A stretch of DNA of 64,000 nucleotides from Sphagnum magellanicum (lineage: Eukaryota; Streptophyta; Sphagnopsida; Sphagnales; Sphagnaceae), in assembly GCA_021904315.1 (NCBI GenBank), contig CM038921.1, positions 16,404,590 through 16,468,589 of the forward strand, read 5' to 3'. Positions 1 to 9,590 of this stretch are shown here, piece after piece. A program made the translations under genes and the position numbers. The notes under the pieces were generated by a model. The model saw only the letters and a list, made by a program, of their open reading frames with translations, searched no databases and was not told where the DNA came from. Position 1 is the stretch's first letter, and each line of letters begins with the position of its first letter.

Positions 1-652
1 CGCCATTGTCAAGGGTGGGAACACCAAGGATCTTCTGCTCTCCTGTGAGTGGATTCACGACCAACACGTCCTCAGAAGAGTGTCCGTCCTCGGTGTAGAA
101 CAGTAACCCTCCGGCAGACGCGACGGGAAGCGTCACGGAACGTCTGCTTGTGGACTCCGGAACGTGAGGGAGTCCCACCCAGTTCATGGTGCGGAAACAG
201 AACCCGAAGCTCCGGCATGCACCCGCATCATCCACAAGTGTGTAGAGAGGACAGTACTCCTCAGATGGTTCCGGGCGAGGAAGCAGCTGCTGGAAACGTT
301 CCAGACGCAGTCTCCTGGTCCAGTCTAGGCTGGAGCTGTAGATCGCCAAGAAGGACGATATAGTGATCCCGCTAGTAAACATAAATCCATCCAGGTTCAC
401 TTCCTCACTACACACGTAGCAAAGGATTGTCGGCTGAACAATCAAGGCAGCCCAGCTAATGAAATTCTCGGCATTGCACAGCTGAAGGCCGTTGGATTTG
501 AGCAGCTTTCGTCGTGGTGGCATAGAGTCATGATCATCCTCCCCATCAGAAGAAGAAGCGGATCCGTTGCCATGGGTGGCGCGGCGACGCAGGTGATCCG
601 CATTCTTGTTTCCGTTGGAAGAACCAGAGCAGGAGTACGATCTTTTCGCCAT
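1..652 (-). CDS. F-box/kelch-like protein, N-terminal part (runs off window)
   Basis: The reading frame is open from the ATG at 652 to the window edge (about 217 codons, no stop), so only the N-terminal part is present. Residues 1-60 are Ser/Asn/Arg/Asp-rich and probably disordered. The last 40 residues have a run with ASAGGLLFYTEDG followed by LVVNPLTGEQKILGVP, which resembles the repeat of plant F-box-associated/kelch propeller proteins (a 'GGLLC...NPLTG.W..LP' pattern). A canonical F-box (LP..L...IL..L) is not evident near residues 60-120, so the ubiquitin-ligase adaptor role is inferred only from the tail. Local GC is far higher than in the flanking AT-rich DNA, as expected of a gene. The ATG directly follows a TTTACAG acceptor, so the 5'UTR is probably spliced. 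Alternative: another kelch or propeller protein without an F-box. Confidence 0.62.
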   Translation of the reverse strand, partial: MAKRSYSCSGSSNGNKNADHLRRRATHGNGSASSSDGEDDHDSMPPRRKLLKSNGLQLCNAENFISWAALIVQPTILCYVCSEEVNLDGFMFTSGITISSFLAIYSSSLDWTRRLRLERFQQLLPRPEPSEEYCPLYTLVDDAGACRSFGFCFRTMNWVGLPHVPESTSRRSVTLPVASAGGLLFYTEDGHSSEDVLVVNPLTGEQKILGVPTLDNG

Positions 653-977
653 CTGTAAACCACCCACAGGGATCATAACAGCCAGCCAGCAAGCTGCTAG
701 CAGTTAGTAATTCTTCCCAGCTCACGATATGTATAAAACTTTGAAACCCAAGGTGATGTAGCTACTACAAAAAATTGTTTCTCGGGATGTGTGCCTTATG
801 TGAAAGGAGATTGAAAGCGGTATGTTAAAGGAGATTGAAAGCGGTATGTTGAAGGAGATCGAAAATTGTATGTGCAAACCATGTGAAATCTATGTGAAAA
901 CAGCACTAGTGTAGAAAGCTAAAGGAGAGAAACAATGGAAGATGTGCAATGCATGATCAGCATAAATGAACACGTAC
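653..977 (-). other. predicted 5'UTR intron of the F-box/kelch-like gene
   Basis: On the minus strand a GTACGT donor at 977 and a TTTACAG acceptor ending at 653 would remove 325 bases and place the start ATG at the first base of the next exon. The intron holds three tandem 24-bp units (803-874). The donor is a choice among several possible GT sites. Confidence 0.4.
803..874. repeat. 24-bp tandem repeat, 3 copies
   Basis: Units at 803-826, 827-850 and 851-874 share the core AAAGGAGATTGAAAGCGG followed by TATGTT. The first two are identical and the third has several changes. The array lies inside the predicted 5'UTR intron. Confidence 0.85.
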
Positions 978-1860
978 TTGGGTATTGAAATTCTTGCCCC
1001 TTGATCACGTCTTGACGAGTCTGTGGGTCCGCAAGCGAGCACCACTAGGAGTCTATCGAGTCTCTCTACTTTCTTGCTACGCTGCGGAAGCTAGCGCTCT
1101 CACTCCTCTCCACTTGAAAGAAACCAGAACTACACAATATAATTACTGACGAATATGGTTGCAAGCTTCTTGCGCGCGCGTTCTCTCTGTCTCTCTCTCC
1201 AAGAATTGAAACCCCACAAAAGCAAGCAAATGAACAACAACGCTGCTAAGAACCCCCTTATAACCGCGACCTCCTAGTTCATAAACAATTTTCACGCACA
1301 AAGCACAAACGAACGAAAGCGCTCAGCGCGTTTTGAGGCTCGCTCGCTCTCTCTCTCTCTCTCAACAACACTCTCTGCCTTGAAATCCCACTCTCCAAAT
1401 GTGAGCTACTGCAACGACTCGCGCACACACAACGACCAGCAAAGCGCAGCACAGGACAAGCTTTTTCTTTCTTCTCCTCCTCAAGATGCAAAGGACGAGT
1501 ACAGAAGGTGCGGGAAGGGAGGAGAGGGACGGGGGGGGGCCAGAGGTGTTTCAAACGTACATTGCTGCGAGAGAAAAGAAAGATACGTAGAGCGATTGTG
1601 GACTACTACAACTAGTACTAACTCTATTACTGACAAGACGAGACGAGACAACAGAAAGGTCGCAATTACGTGAGCAAGCGAGCCACCGATTCCGTGCACA
1701 CCGTTGTGGCGCACAGAGTGAGAGAGACAGAAAAGGAAGGAAGGAAGGGAGTGTGGTAGGGAGGGAGCAAGGGGCCACCAGCCACAAACCAGTCATAAAA
1801 CGGAACGGAAACGGAGTACTACACAGTTCATCAGTCGTTGCCGTCAAGACACACACCATT
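978..1860 (-). promoter_or_regulatory. leader and promoter region of the F-box/kelch-like gene
   Basis: This stretch is clearly richer in GC than the DNA beyond 1860. On the minus strand it is full of short AG/CT runs, including CTCTCTCT at about 1180-1200 and 1345-1365, a G9 run at 1531-1539 and GGAA repeats near 1735-1765. Such CT/GA-rich leaders are common upstream of plant genes. Several short open frames exist in both strands but overlap each other and are low complexity. The transcription start cannot be placed. Confidence 0.4.
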
Positions 1861-2771
1861 TAATTTAATTTAATTTATATTTTTTTATGGGACTAGGTTG
1901 TGAAATTTTTCATAAGGCTCGTCATCTAAGGAATCTCTGAAAGCAACCTTCTTCCTAAAAATGTATATATCATGGGTGAAAAAATATTATTAGTCATTCT
2001 TATCCAATTTATAAATGAAATTGGATGTTGATGGATGAACTTCATCCATTATGAGATAAAAGGTTAAGATTGCATTTATCTCTGAATAATAGTGAACCAC
2101 TTCAATCATCATAATATGGAATATCTTATATATTTTATATTATTGTTGGTCTTATGAATTTTAACATATGTTTCATAATTCATGTTGAAATCAACAAATG
2201 TCATTTATGACAAGAAATTTTCACTAAATTCTATATTTTTAGGTATGGATGATTGAAATGGACTTAAATCAACAGTTGAAATGTGGCCTAGGGTCATTTG
2301 TTAATTTTAAAAATTCCAAATTTTTTTTAATGATATGGTAAACTTTAATTAGCAACATGGATTGGACACATTCACCATCATAAGTGTAAAGAAAGATACA
2401 AAGCAAAAAACTAGTGTTAAATGGGCATGTTTGATTATAATATCTAATAATTAGATATGTGTTTTAATAATTTGTTTTTGCTAAAATATATTTAGTGAAG
2501 GGTACATCACCTCTTCATGAATTTTGGGAAATACTAGGCAAGTGTGTGTTTGGCCTTCAAAAAGAAGTTTATAATTTCCAAGATTTGGGAACCAATTTTA
2601 ATATTACCCCATTCATCATTATATAAAAAATAAAAATATCGATCCACATGAAAGCATTTTGTATCCATATCTAATTATTAAATGTTTCAAAAAATTAATA
2701 TTTGTCAACCCAAGCTAGGTAAGGAGGTGTGGAATAAAAATAACAATTATAAGGCATTACTATAAGGGAAG
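1861..2771. other. AT-rich intergenic DNA
   Basis: It begins with repeated TTTAATTTAATTTAATT at 1860. No open frame, RNA gene or transposon domain was recognised. Confidence 0.6.
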
Positions 2772-2908
2772 GACATGTACAAAGGAAGGTCTTTAAGTTT
2801 CAAGGAATTGGTAAAAGAAAATTTGTATTTCTAGGGCCATTTTCAAGTGGATTTTTCATCATATTTTTTTGTGACATGTAAGCAATCTTTCTTTGAAGTT
2901 TACATGGA
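2772..2908. repeat. 137-bp direct repeat, left copy
   Basis: It starts GACATGTACAAAGGAAGGTC and ends TTTACATGGA. The same 137-bp sequence, with about ten differences, recurs at 3664-3800. The two copies sit 3 bp outside the ends of the LTR-like element between them. Confidence 0.88.
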
Positions 2909-2911
2909 ACA

Positions 2912-3660
2912 TGGTGCTAGGACAAGCCACAGGCAACACGGACACACTAGACTCATCACGGCCTGAACTTGGGGGAAGTCATCACCTTCCCCCTTATAGT
3001 ATATTCTATGGTTGGCCACGGAGACCACATCCAAATGGCTTTTCTCTCTTGGGACTTTTGAGTGAAAATCTTGAAATTGCGCCAGTTGGGACTCCCGCGA
3101 CTTTGGAACCCCATAACTTTGCGAACAGATCTCGGATCGAGATGCAAATTGAAGCAAAGTTGTAGATCTCGTCGAGAGTTTTTCAACGGTATATCGCACG
3201 CCCTCTATAGCTAAGTAAATCAGATCAATTCCCAACTTTTTCTGGTCAGGAGTCAAACTAGCAATTTGATTCCCGACCCTTCTTTTGGCCATAACTTGTG
3301 TTTTAGATGTCCAAATGAGCTATGCGAACTCATTTTAGACAAATACGTTCCAAGAGCTTTTCAATGATATAAAGAACGCCACAAGTCATTGAGCTTTTAC
3401 CTTTGAAATTGTTCTCTGAAATTTTGGAAGTCCACCAAAACTCCATTTCCCAAAGTGGGAGTTGCCTTGGGAATGTGAGGGTTCACTCCCTCATACTCCC
3501 TCACACTTTTTTACACTCTCGAGAATATGTGATGTGACTCCCGGGCTCTTCTTGGCCCGCACCCTTGCGACCTCTTTACCTTGACTCTCGGGCTTCCTCT
3601 TGGCCCGCAACTTTGTAACCCCTTTGCTTTGGTTACAAGCCCAAAGCTAGGGTTGCGACA
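2912..3660 (-). mobile_element. LTR-like dispersed repeat, copy 1 (solo-LTR-like)
   Basis: Read on the minus strand the 749-bp unit starts TGTCGCAACC/CTAGCTTTG (the ACA at 3658-3660) and ends CCTAGCACCA at 2912, so it has TG...CA ends as LTRs do. A second copy lies at 60924-61661 in the opposite orientation and matches over its whole length, with differences throughout. It is much richer in GC than its surroundings, with repeated CTCCCGGGAGT-like words. Its open frames are conserved between copies only because the DNA is homologous; none resembles a known protein. No clear 5-bp target duplication was found. It could also be a non-LTR-derived or composite repeat. Confidence 0.6.
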
Positions 3661-3663
3661 AAA

Positions 3664-3800
3664 GACATGTACAAAGGAAGGTCTTTGAGTTTCAAGGAAT
3701 TGGTAAAAAAAAATTTGTATTTCTAGGTTCATTTTCAAGTGAATTTTTCATCATATTTTTTTATGACATGTAAGCAATCTTTCTTTGAAATTTACATGGA
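3664..3800. repeat. 137-bp direct repeat, right copy
   Basis: Second copy of the sequence at 2772-2908, same strand and same length, beginning 3 bp after the LTR-like element. Confidence 0.88.
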
Positions 3801-4379
3801 CTAGAATTATTTCATGTCAATTTTTTCTTTCCAACATTAAAGATTCAAGAATGAGATTGTATTTTTCAAAAACTTGAATAAAATTGTAACCATAATCATA
3901 GGTTTATTATAACAAAACAATACCTATTGTCAAATTTGCGAAAACTTGTTACTTAAAATATGTTAATAACTATTATTAAAGGTTACTTCACACCTAAAGA
4001 TAGGTTACCCCGATTATTAGTGGATGGTTCAAGGATGCTTGTTAGACCAATGTTCACACCATCAACTAGTAAATTAATTAATGATTTTTATATTTTGGTT
4101 TTCTCAGTTCACACATTGTGTTAGGTTAAGCCAACAATCAAATGCTACCTACCACCATTCATGACAACAATGATAATGAAATACGTGAGAAAAAAGTGAT
4201 TAGATTTAATGACATTGATTACAAAACACAACAACCATTGTAGATATCTTTTGAACTTTGCTTTTGTAACTTCCATCATCACATGTAGTTTTGTAGGTGG
4301 TACCAATTTCCTTTCTAACTTCCTTTGTACAAATTCTTTTGAGTTATTTCATCATAATGTTGTGAGATTAGCTTGACCA
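3801..4379. other. AT-rich intergenic DNA
   Basis: No gene or recognisable transposon domain was seen. Confidence 0.6.
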
Positions 4380-4626
4380 TTGTTCATTTCAATTTCTTGC
4401 ACCTTCATGTGTAACACCTTCATTTATAACATTGTGCTTTTATGTTTTTTGTTCATTGCAATGTTTTCATCAACTTGTAGTGCCTTCACTTTAAATACCA
4501 TGGTTTTGTGGTTCTTGTACATTGCAATGTTTTCAATATATTGCAACATTATGGAGTCGTGGTTTTTGTTTGTTGCAATGTTTTCATCAGCTTCCAATGT
4601 CATCACCTTCATTTGTAGCATTGTAT
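4380..4626. repeat. degenerate ~60-bp tandem repeat, about 4 copies
   Basis: The words TTCATTGCAATGTTTTCATC and ACATTGCAATGTTTTCA recur at about 4451, 4511 and 4569, with a more diverged unit from 4380. The repeat causes the repetitive hydrophobic open frame on the plus strand (WFLFIAMFSS-like), which is not a credible gene. Confidence 0.65.
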
Positions 4627-4837
4627 AATGCCTTGTCAATTCACATAACATCTTCCTCAACTTCTACAACACCTATTTTGTGTAATGCTTTCAATCTTTT
4701 CTTTTGATTGTTATTTTTGTCCTTGTGTTTTGTTTGTAGTTTTTAATGTCCTTGTGTTTTTGCTTGCAATTTTGTTGCAACATAGTGTATTTTGTTTAAT
4801 GCATTTTTTTTTTGCGACACCTTTCATCATGAGGCCA

Positions 4838-5221
4838 TCTTATATATTAATTCAGCAAGTCTGTCTATTGGTCTGTCTATCTGTGACAGGGCTATACCCA
4901 ACTGACAGTTATTAATTCAACTGACAGTGACTCCAGACGGACAGTGATTTCACCGCATCGTTATTTGTAAGGTAGGTAGTAGGTACCTACTAGCCTAGGT
5001 CACAGAGCCTGCTGAAGCCACAGGATCATCCTAGGTACCTACCACCCTACCTTAGACAGGACTAGACAGGGCCCCGGAGGCAATCAGCCCGTCTCCCAAG
5101 AACGGCATTCGGGCCTAGCACCCGGGCCACGGACAGTTGTTTGAAAAGAAAAGGTTTTTTAAAAAACCAAAAACATTGTTGAAATAACACACATGTGCAT
5201 TATGCACAGGGTTCACACTAG
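4838..5221 (+). mobile_element. small non-autonomous Helitron (384 bp)
   Basis: The left end is A|TCTTATATATTAATTC and the right end is CACACTAG|T, so the element begins TC, ends CTAG and lies between A and T. These are the hallmarks of plant Helitrons. A hairpin TGTGCA-TTA-TGCACA-like palindrome (about 5193-5208) lies about 10 bases before the CTAG end, where the rolling-circle terminator is expected. The interior is GC-rich compared with the flanks and carries no coding sequence. It contains an inverted repeat (TAAGGTAGGTAGTAGGTACC at about 4968 against GGTACCTACCACCCTACCTT at about 5034). Confidence 0.8.
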
Positions 5222-6204
5222 TTGAAAATAATTCTTCTTACATTATTTTTTCAACTTGTAATCCAACCACAATAATTGTCAATCCTTGGTCATGTGCATA
5301 TGGAATTTGCATTTGAGTCACTTGATTTTATATGCAAGTTATAATCCTTTTCTTTGAATGACAACACAAACATTGATTAAGTTATGTTTGAAAGGATGAT
5401 TAAGGTATTGATTCTTCATATATAAAAAATAACTTTTGTTGCTAATTTGCTTTTGAGTTGGGATTTAGGTGGCTTGGTTAAAGCAAAGTCAATGACTTGA
5501 TTTTTTCAATTCCTTATGATGCAATGCAAAAAAAAGTGTATTGAATAGTTTTGGGTTGCGTGAAAACATGAAAGCATGGTAAAGTATATATAAAAAATAT
5601 AATAAAAAACAAAATATAGAGGTCCTTAAATAAAAGGACTAACAAGTATATGATTTTATGGGGATAATAATATTATTTTTGGGTATATTTTAATTTTTTT
5701 TGCATAGACTTCAAAAGCAAAACTGTTATAATCATGTTACCTTCAATTACTTGAATTAAACTTAAAATTTGTGAAAATTTCAAAAAAAAATTCAAATACT
5801 TGAAAGTAGGTGTAATGTTTTGCAAGTATTTTTTTTTTAATCCAAATGATATGACACAAATTACTTTGAGAAGTTAAAAGGAAATTAGAAATGCCCATGA
5901 AAAAAATATAAAATTTCAATTTTTTTCAAATATTAGAAGAAGGTTAAAAGTTTAAAAGATTATTTTTTTGGTGTTTTCAAATAGAAAACAAGGTAGCAAG
6001 TATGTCTAGAATATGTTGCTTGCACACGGTTAGTAAGTGTTTCGTGAAGCAACTAAATAAAAGATTAAAACATAAAATGGAAAACAAAAATATGAGGTAT
6101 AAGTGCATTATCCTAATGAACATCAAGGTAGCTTGCTTGTTATACAAGTTAGCACATGCATCTAATTATTTGTAATGCAATGAATTTTTTATTATTGAAA
6201 AATC
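5222..6204. other. AT-rich DNA, possible 5' part of the Harbinger element
   Basis: No coding sequence is recognisable. The segment precedes the transposase remnant and may be part of the same element, but terminal inverted repeats were not identified. Confidence 0.4.
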
Positions 6205-6880
6205 CACAATTCACTTGGTCTTCTATGAATTCATGCATGTGGTGAACAAGGTATTCAAGAACCTAATTCAATGGGCTCGAGGAAATAATTTGTTTCATGT
6301 GATGGAGGGTTTCAAGGAGTTTTCAAGGATGTCAAGTATCCAAAGAGCCATTGATGTTTTTCAAATTCATATACCAACACCAAAAGTCCATCCTTTGTAA
6401 GAGACTATTACTCATTCAAATCCAAAGCATACAATATGCAACTACAAGCCATATTTGTTCATAATAGGAAATGGTTCCTTGATGTCTTTGTGGGGATGTC
6501 AAGGTCTATGAATGATGAAAGAGTGTTGCAATTATCTTCAATTTACCAAAGAACTACTTGGGGAGATTTGTTCAACGAATGGACTTCACATGAGGGCATC
6601 AAACCATACATAATTAGGGATAAAAGTTATCCCTTGCATCTATGGTTGATGGTGCATCACAAATAAATTGGAGCTCCACATTCTCTTTTTGACGAATTGT
6701 TCAACAAATAGTTCAATCATGCAAAAGTCGTAATCGAAAATAGTTTTGGGATTTTAAAGAAAACCATTCAAGAATTGTTCATCAAATCAAACTTGGATGT
6801 GCATTTCCTTCCTAATGTGGTCATCTATTACTACATTTTACATAATATGATTATGAAATGGGAAAGATTATGACATTGAT
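6205..6880 (+). pseudogene. PIF/Harbinger transposase remnant (DDE_Tnp_4, HARBI1-like)
   Basis: Three frame pieces read in order as a plant PIF/Harbinger nuclease. First, VFYEFMHVVNKVFKN to RAIDVFQIHI (6214-6398). After a frameshift comes DYYSFKSKAYNMQLQAIF to SMNDERVLQLSSIYQRT and KPYIIRDKSYPLHLWLM. Then, past a TAA (6664) and a TAG (6708), VVIENSFGILKK and VIYYYILHNMIM. The likely catalytic acidic residues (D of RAID, D of SMND, E of VVIEN) are still encoded. The family carries out cut-and-paste transposition with a 3-bp TTA/TAA target. One frameshift and at least two stops make this copy dead. Terminal inverted repeats were not located, and an accessory Myb-like ORF was not confirmed. Confidence 0.85.
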
Positions 6881-7134
6881 GAATTCATGATACACCTAGA
6901 GGTGGAGAATGTGGCAAAACAAGAGATAATAGAAGGAAAATAATTGAATATGAGGTGAGCAAGTAAATGAACATGATGCTAAACTTACATTACAACAAGG
7001 GGAGATATTTAGGGTCACTCAACACATTGCAATTGAACAATACCTAAGTAACCATAGACCACAAAATCCTAGATGTTTTGAATGTTGAATCCTTGCAAGT
7101 TTTTTTTTTCAAATTCATGAACACATGTGTCTAT

Positions 7135-7240
7135 AATGTGTATGGTGTATCTGCATTGCATCAATCTACTAGAATTGGAATTGATCTTTGAAATGTGTTT
7201 GGTGTGTTTGCAATATAGTAATTTATTGGAACTGAAAGAA
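7135..7240. repeat. ~52-bp tandem repeat, 2 copies (family A, left block)
   Basis: Units start AATGTGTATGGTGTATCTGC (7135) and AATGTGTTTGGTGTGTTTGC (7192). The same family occurs as four units at 9395-9590 on the same strand. Confidence 0.75.
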
Positions 7241-7254
7241 AACTAGAAAAAAAA

Positions 7255-7360
7255 AACTACCATTTGCAACTATATTTTAGTTGCAAAAGACATTTGCTAT
7301 TTAAAATTGCTTAGTTGCATTAGACAAGTTGCATAAAACATTGGTTGCAAGTGTGGATGA
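7255..7360. repeat. cluster of TAGTTGCAA/TTGCAAC motifs (left)
   Basis: The words TTGCAACTA, TAGTTGCAAAAG, TAGTTGCATT, AAGTTGCAT and GGTTGCAAG recur within about 100 bp. A matching cluster lies at 9240-9375. No known function is assigned. Confidence 0.55.
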
Positions 7361-7614
7361 AGTCAATGGTCAACAAAACATTTCACCATCCATATACTAT
7401 TGTATGCCATCCATATATTACCATAAAAATCAACAATTTACATAATGACATATGGCAAATAAAAATTGTTTTAAAAAAAATTGTTTTAAAAATAGATGGT
7501 GGATTTTCTTCATCTATTGTTAATGGTTTTAGATTGTGACATGGCATGATACTAATATGCCACATGGCATTTTTAAATTTTGGTCAAAATAAATTAAAAT
7601 CAATGTTTAAGTGG

Positions 7615-7715
7615 GAATAGGTAGGTATGTAAATAGGTAGGTAGGTAGGTTGGACTATGTAGGTAGGTAGGTAAGTAGGTTAAACTAGGTAGGTAAATAA
7701 GTAGGTAAGTATTTT
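7615..7715. repeat. GGTA/GTAG microsatellite-like array (left)
   Basis: Imperfect runs of TAGGTAGGTAGG interrupted by TTGGACTATG and TTAAACTA words. A second array of the same kind on the same strand lies at 8877-9000. Confidence 0.85.
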
Positions 7716-7925
7716 TAATTTGTTTTGGGTTTAACCCTTAGGGTTAAATTCCTTAAAAGGTTAAGCACTTTTGATTAGCTCATCCCAATTGGCATGTGTT
7801 TCTTATGTGAAAGTGTACGACAAAACCTCCTCATTATATACTTCTCAAGATGGAAGTAAAGGACAAAACATATGGGATAAAAGTTGAAGTTGTAATTTAG
7901 TTGCAAACTAAATTGCAACCAAAAA

Positions 7926-8870
7926 GTTTATTTCATATCTTTTGTCCTCCTTTTTTATTTTATAAATTATATAATTAAGTACATAAATAATTAACCAACT
8001 ATTTAATAAGCTAACTCATTTAATTATAAATTATTAATTCATAATTCATATATGAAAAATAAATGATTGAAATAATAACTAATTGACCAAATAATTACAT
8101 TTTTTTAAAAATATTTTATAAATTTATAAATAAATAAATAAATTATTAACCATTTAATATTCAATATTTAAATAATAAGTAATACATTAATTTAATTATA
8201 ATTATAATTTCATAATTCATATATTAAAAAATGGATGACTGAAATAATAACTATTGAACCAAATTATTATTTATAAATTTTCGTTAATATTTTTTAAATT
8301 TAAGAATAAATAATTAAAATATTGACCAATTAATAATTAAATCTAATTAATAAGTAACTAATAAATAATAAGAATATTTTTTATTTATTATTATATGATA
8401 ATCAATTAACTAACTCATATAGTTATAAATTATTAATTCATTATTCATATATTAAAAAATAAATGACTGAAAAATAACTAATTAATCAAATGATTACTTA
8501 TAAGTTTTCCTTAATATTTTTAAAATTTTCAGATAAATAACTGAAATATTGACCAGTTAGTAATTAGATTTAAATAATAAGTAAATAATTAACTAATTAA
8601 TTTTTAAATAATTATGAATTACTCAATCAAATAATTTAGTTAGTTATAAATTATTGATGAATAGTTCATAAATATAATTTTAAATAACTAATATTATTAC
8701 AGTAACCATTATGAATTAAATATTAATTCTTTCTTTCTTTCTTTCTTTATAAATAATTGATTAATATTTATTTAGGAACAAATAAATAACTAATATATTG
8801 AATAATATTGAAATATTAATTATAAATACTACATATGAACTATTAATCATCAATTAATTAAAAATAATTC
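7926..8870. repeat. very AT-rich block with a decayed ~170-230-bp tandem repeat
   Basis: The block is almost entirely A and T. The anchor CATAATTCATATATT-like followed by AAAAAATAAATGACTGAAA recurs at about 8040, 8211, 8439 and 8660, and the trailing AATATTGACCAATTAATAATTA-like word recurs at two of them. A (TTCT)n run lies near 8729-8748. It looks like an eroded satellite. Confidence 0.6.
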
Positions 8871-8876
8871 TCATTA

Positions 8877-9000
8877 TAGGTAGTTTATTTTAGGTAGGTA
8901 ATTTAGGCACGATAGGTAAACATATGAGTAGATAGGTGGATAAGTTAAGTTAGGTAGTTAAAATAACATATACAAGTAGGTAGGTAGGTAGGTAGTTAAT
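8877..9000. repeat. GGTA/GTAG microsatellite-like array (right)
   Basis: Words TAGGTAGTT, TAGGTAGGTAAT and AAGTAGGTAGGTAGGTAGG over about 120 bp, same strand as the array at 7615-7715. Confidence 0.8.
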
Positions 9001-9239
9001 TTGCTTAAATACACATTAAATACAATTTTATAAATACACCACTGGAAACATGCCCCCATGATATTGTTAATAAAACTTAACAAAAGTACACATACTTTTC
9101 AAAAGTTTCCTAATACACCTATGTATACCACTAAGGGCGATCTTGACACCCTAGTAGTGCGAATAAGTTTGGTTCCATTTGCAACTAATGGGACATATGG
9201 GTTTGATCATGGATGAAAAAAAATTTAATGTGTAGGATG

Positions 9240-9375
9240 AAGAAGTCATTAGTTGTAAATGTAGTTGTAACATAGTTGCAAGAATGGTCGAAAGTGTAAA
9301 ATAGTTGCAAAAACAATTAGAGCTAGTTGTAAATGACAATTAGTTGCATATAGTTGCAAATGCATTGGTTGCATT
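9240..9375. repeat. cluster of TAGTTGCAA/TAGTTGTAA motifs (right)
   Basis: At least eight copies of TAGTTG(C/T)A in about 130 bp, ending TAGTTGCAAATGCATTGGTTGC. It is the counterpart of the cluster at 7255-7360. Confidence 0.6.
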
Positions 9376-9394
9376 TTGGGAGATTTCTTCTAGT

Positions 9395-9590
9395 GTTTCA
9401 TGTATTTATAGTGCATCAATTTCTTGGAATTGATCTTTGAAATGTGTCTAGCGTATTTGCAATACAATAATTTATTAGAATTGGAAGTGATTTGTAATGT
9501 GTTTCATGTATTTGTAATGCATCAATCTATTGGTATTGATCAACAATGTGTATGGCGTATTTATAATGCATATATTTATTGGAATTCAAA
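9395..9590. repeat. ~50-bp tandem repeat, 4 copies (family A, right block)
   Basis: Units begin near 9395, 9441, 9495 and 9544. Each carries an ATGTGT..xGCGTATTTGxAATGC word followed by a TTATTGGAATT-like word. They are homologous to the pair at 7135-7240. Confidence 0.75.

Noticed and set aside
1481..1859. Overlapping 77-102-aa frames upstream of the F-box/kelch-like gene
   Set aside because: They are low-complexity CT/GA-rich leader DNA with frames in several registers.
2893..3292. Open frames in LTR-like copy 1 shared with copy 2 (GSHHLPPYSI-like)
   Set aside because: They are shared because the repeat DNA is homologous. Frames are broken differently in the two copies and match no protein family.
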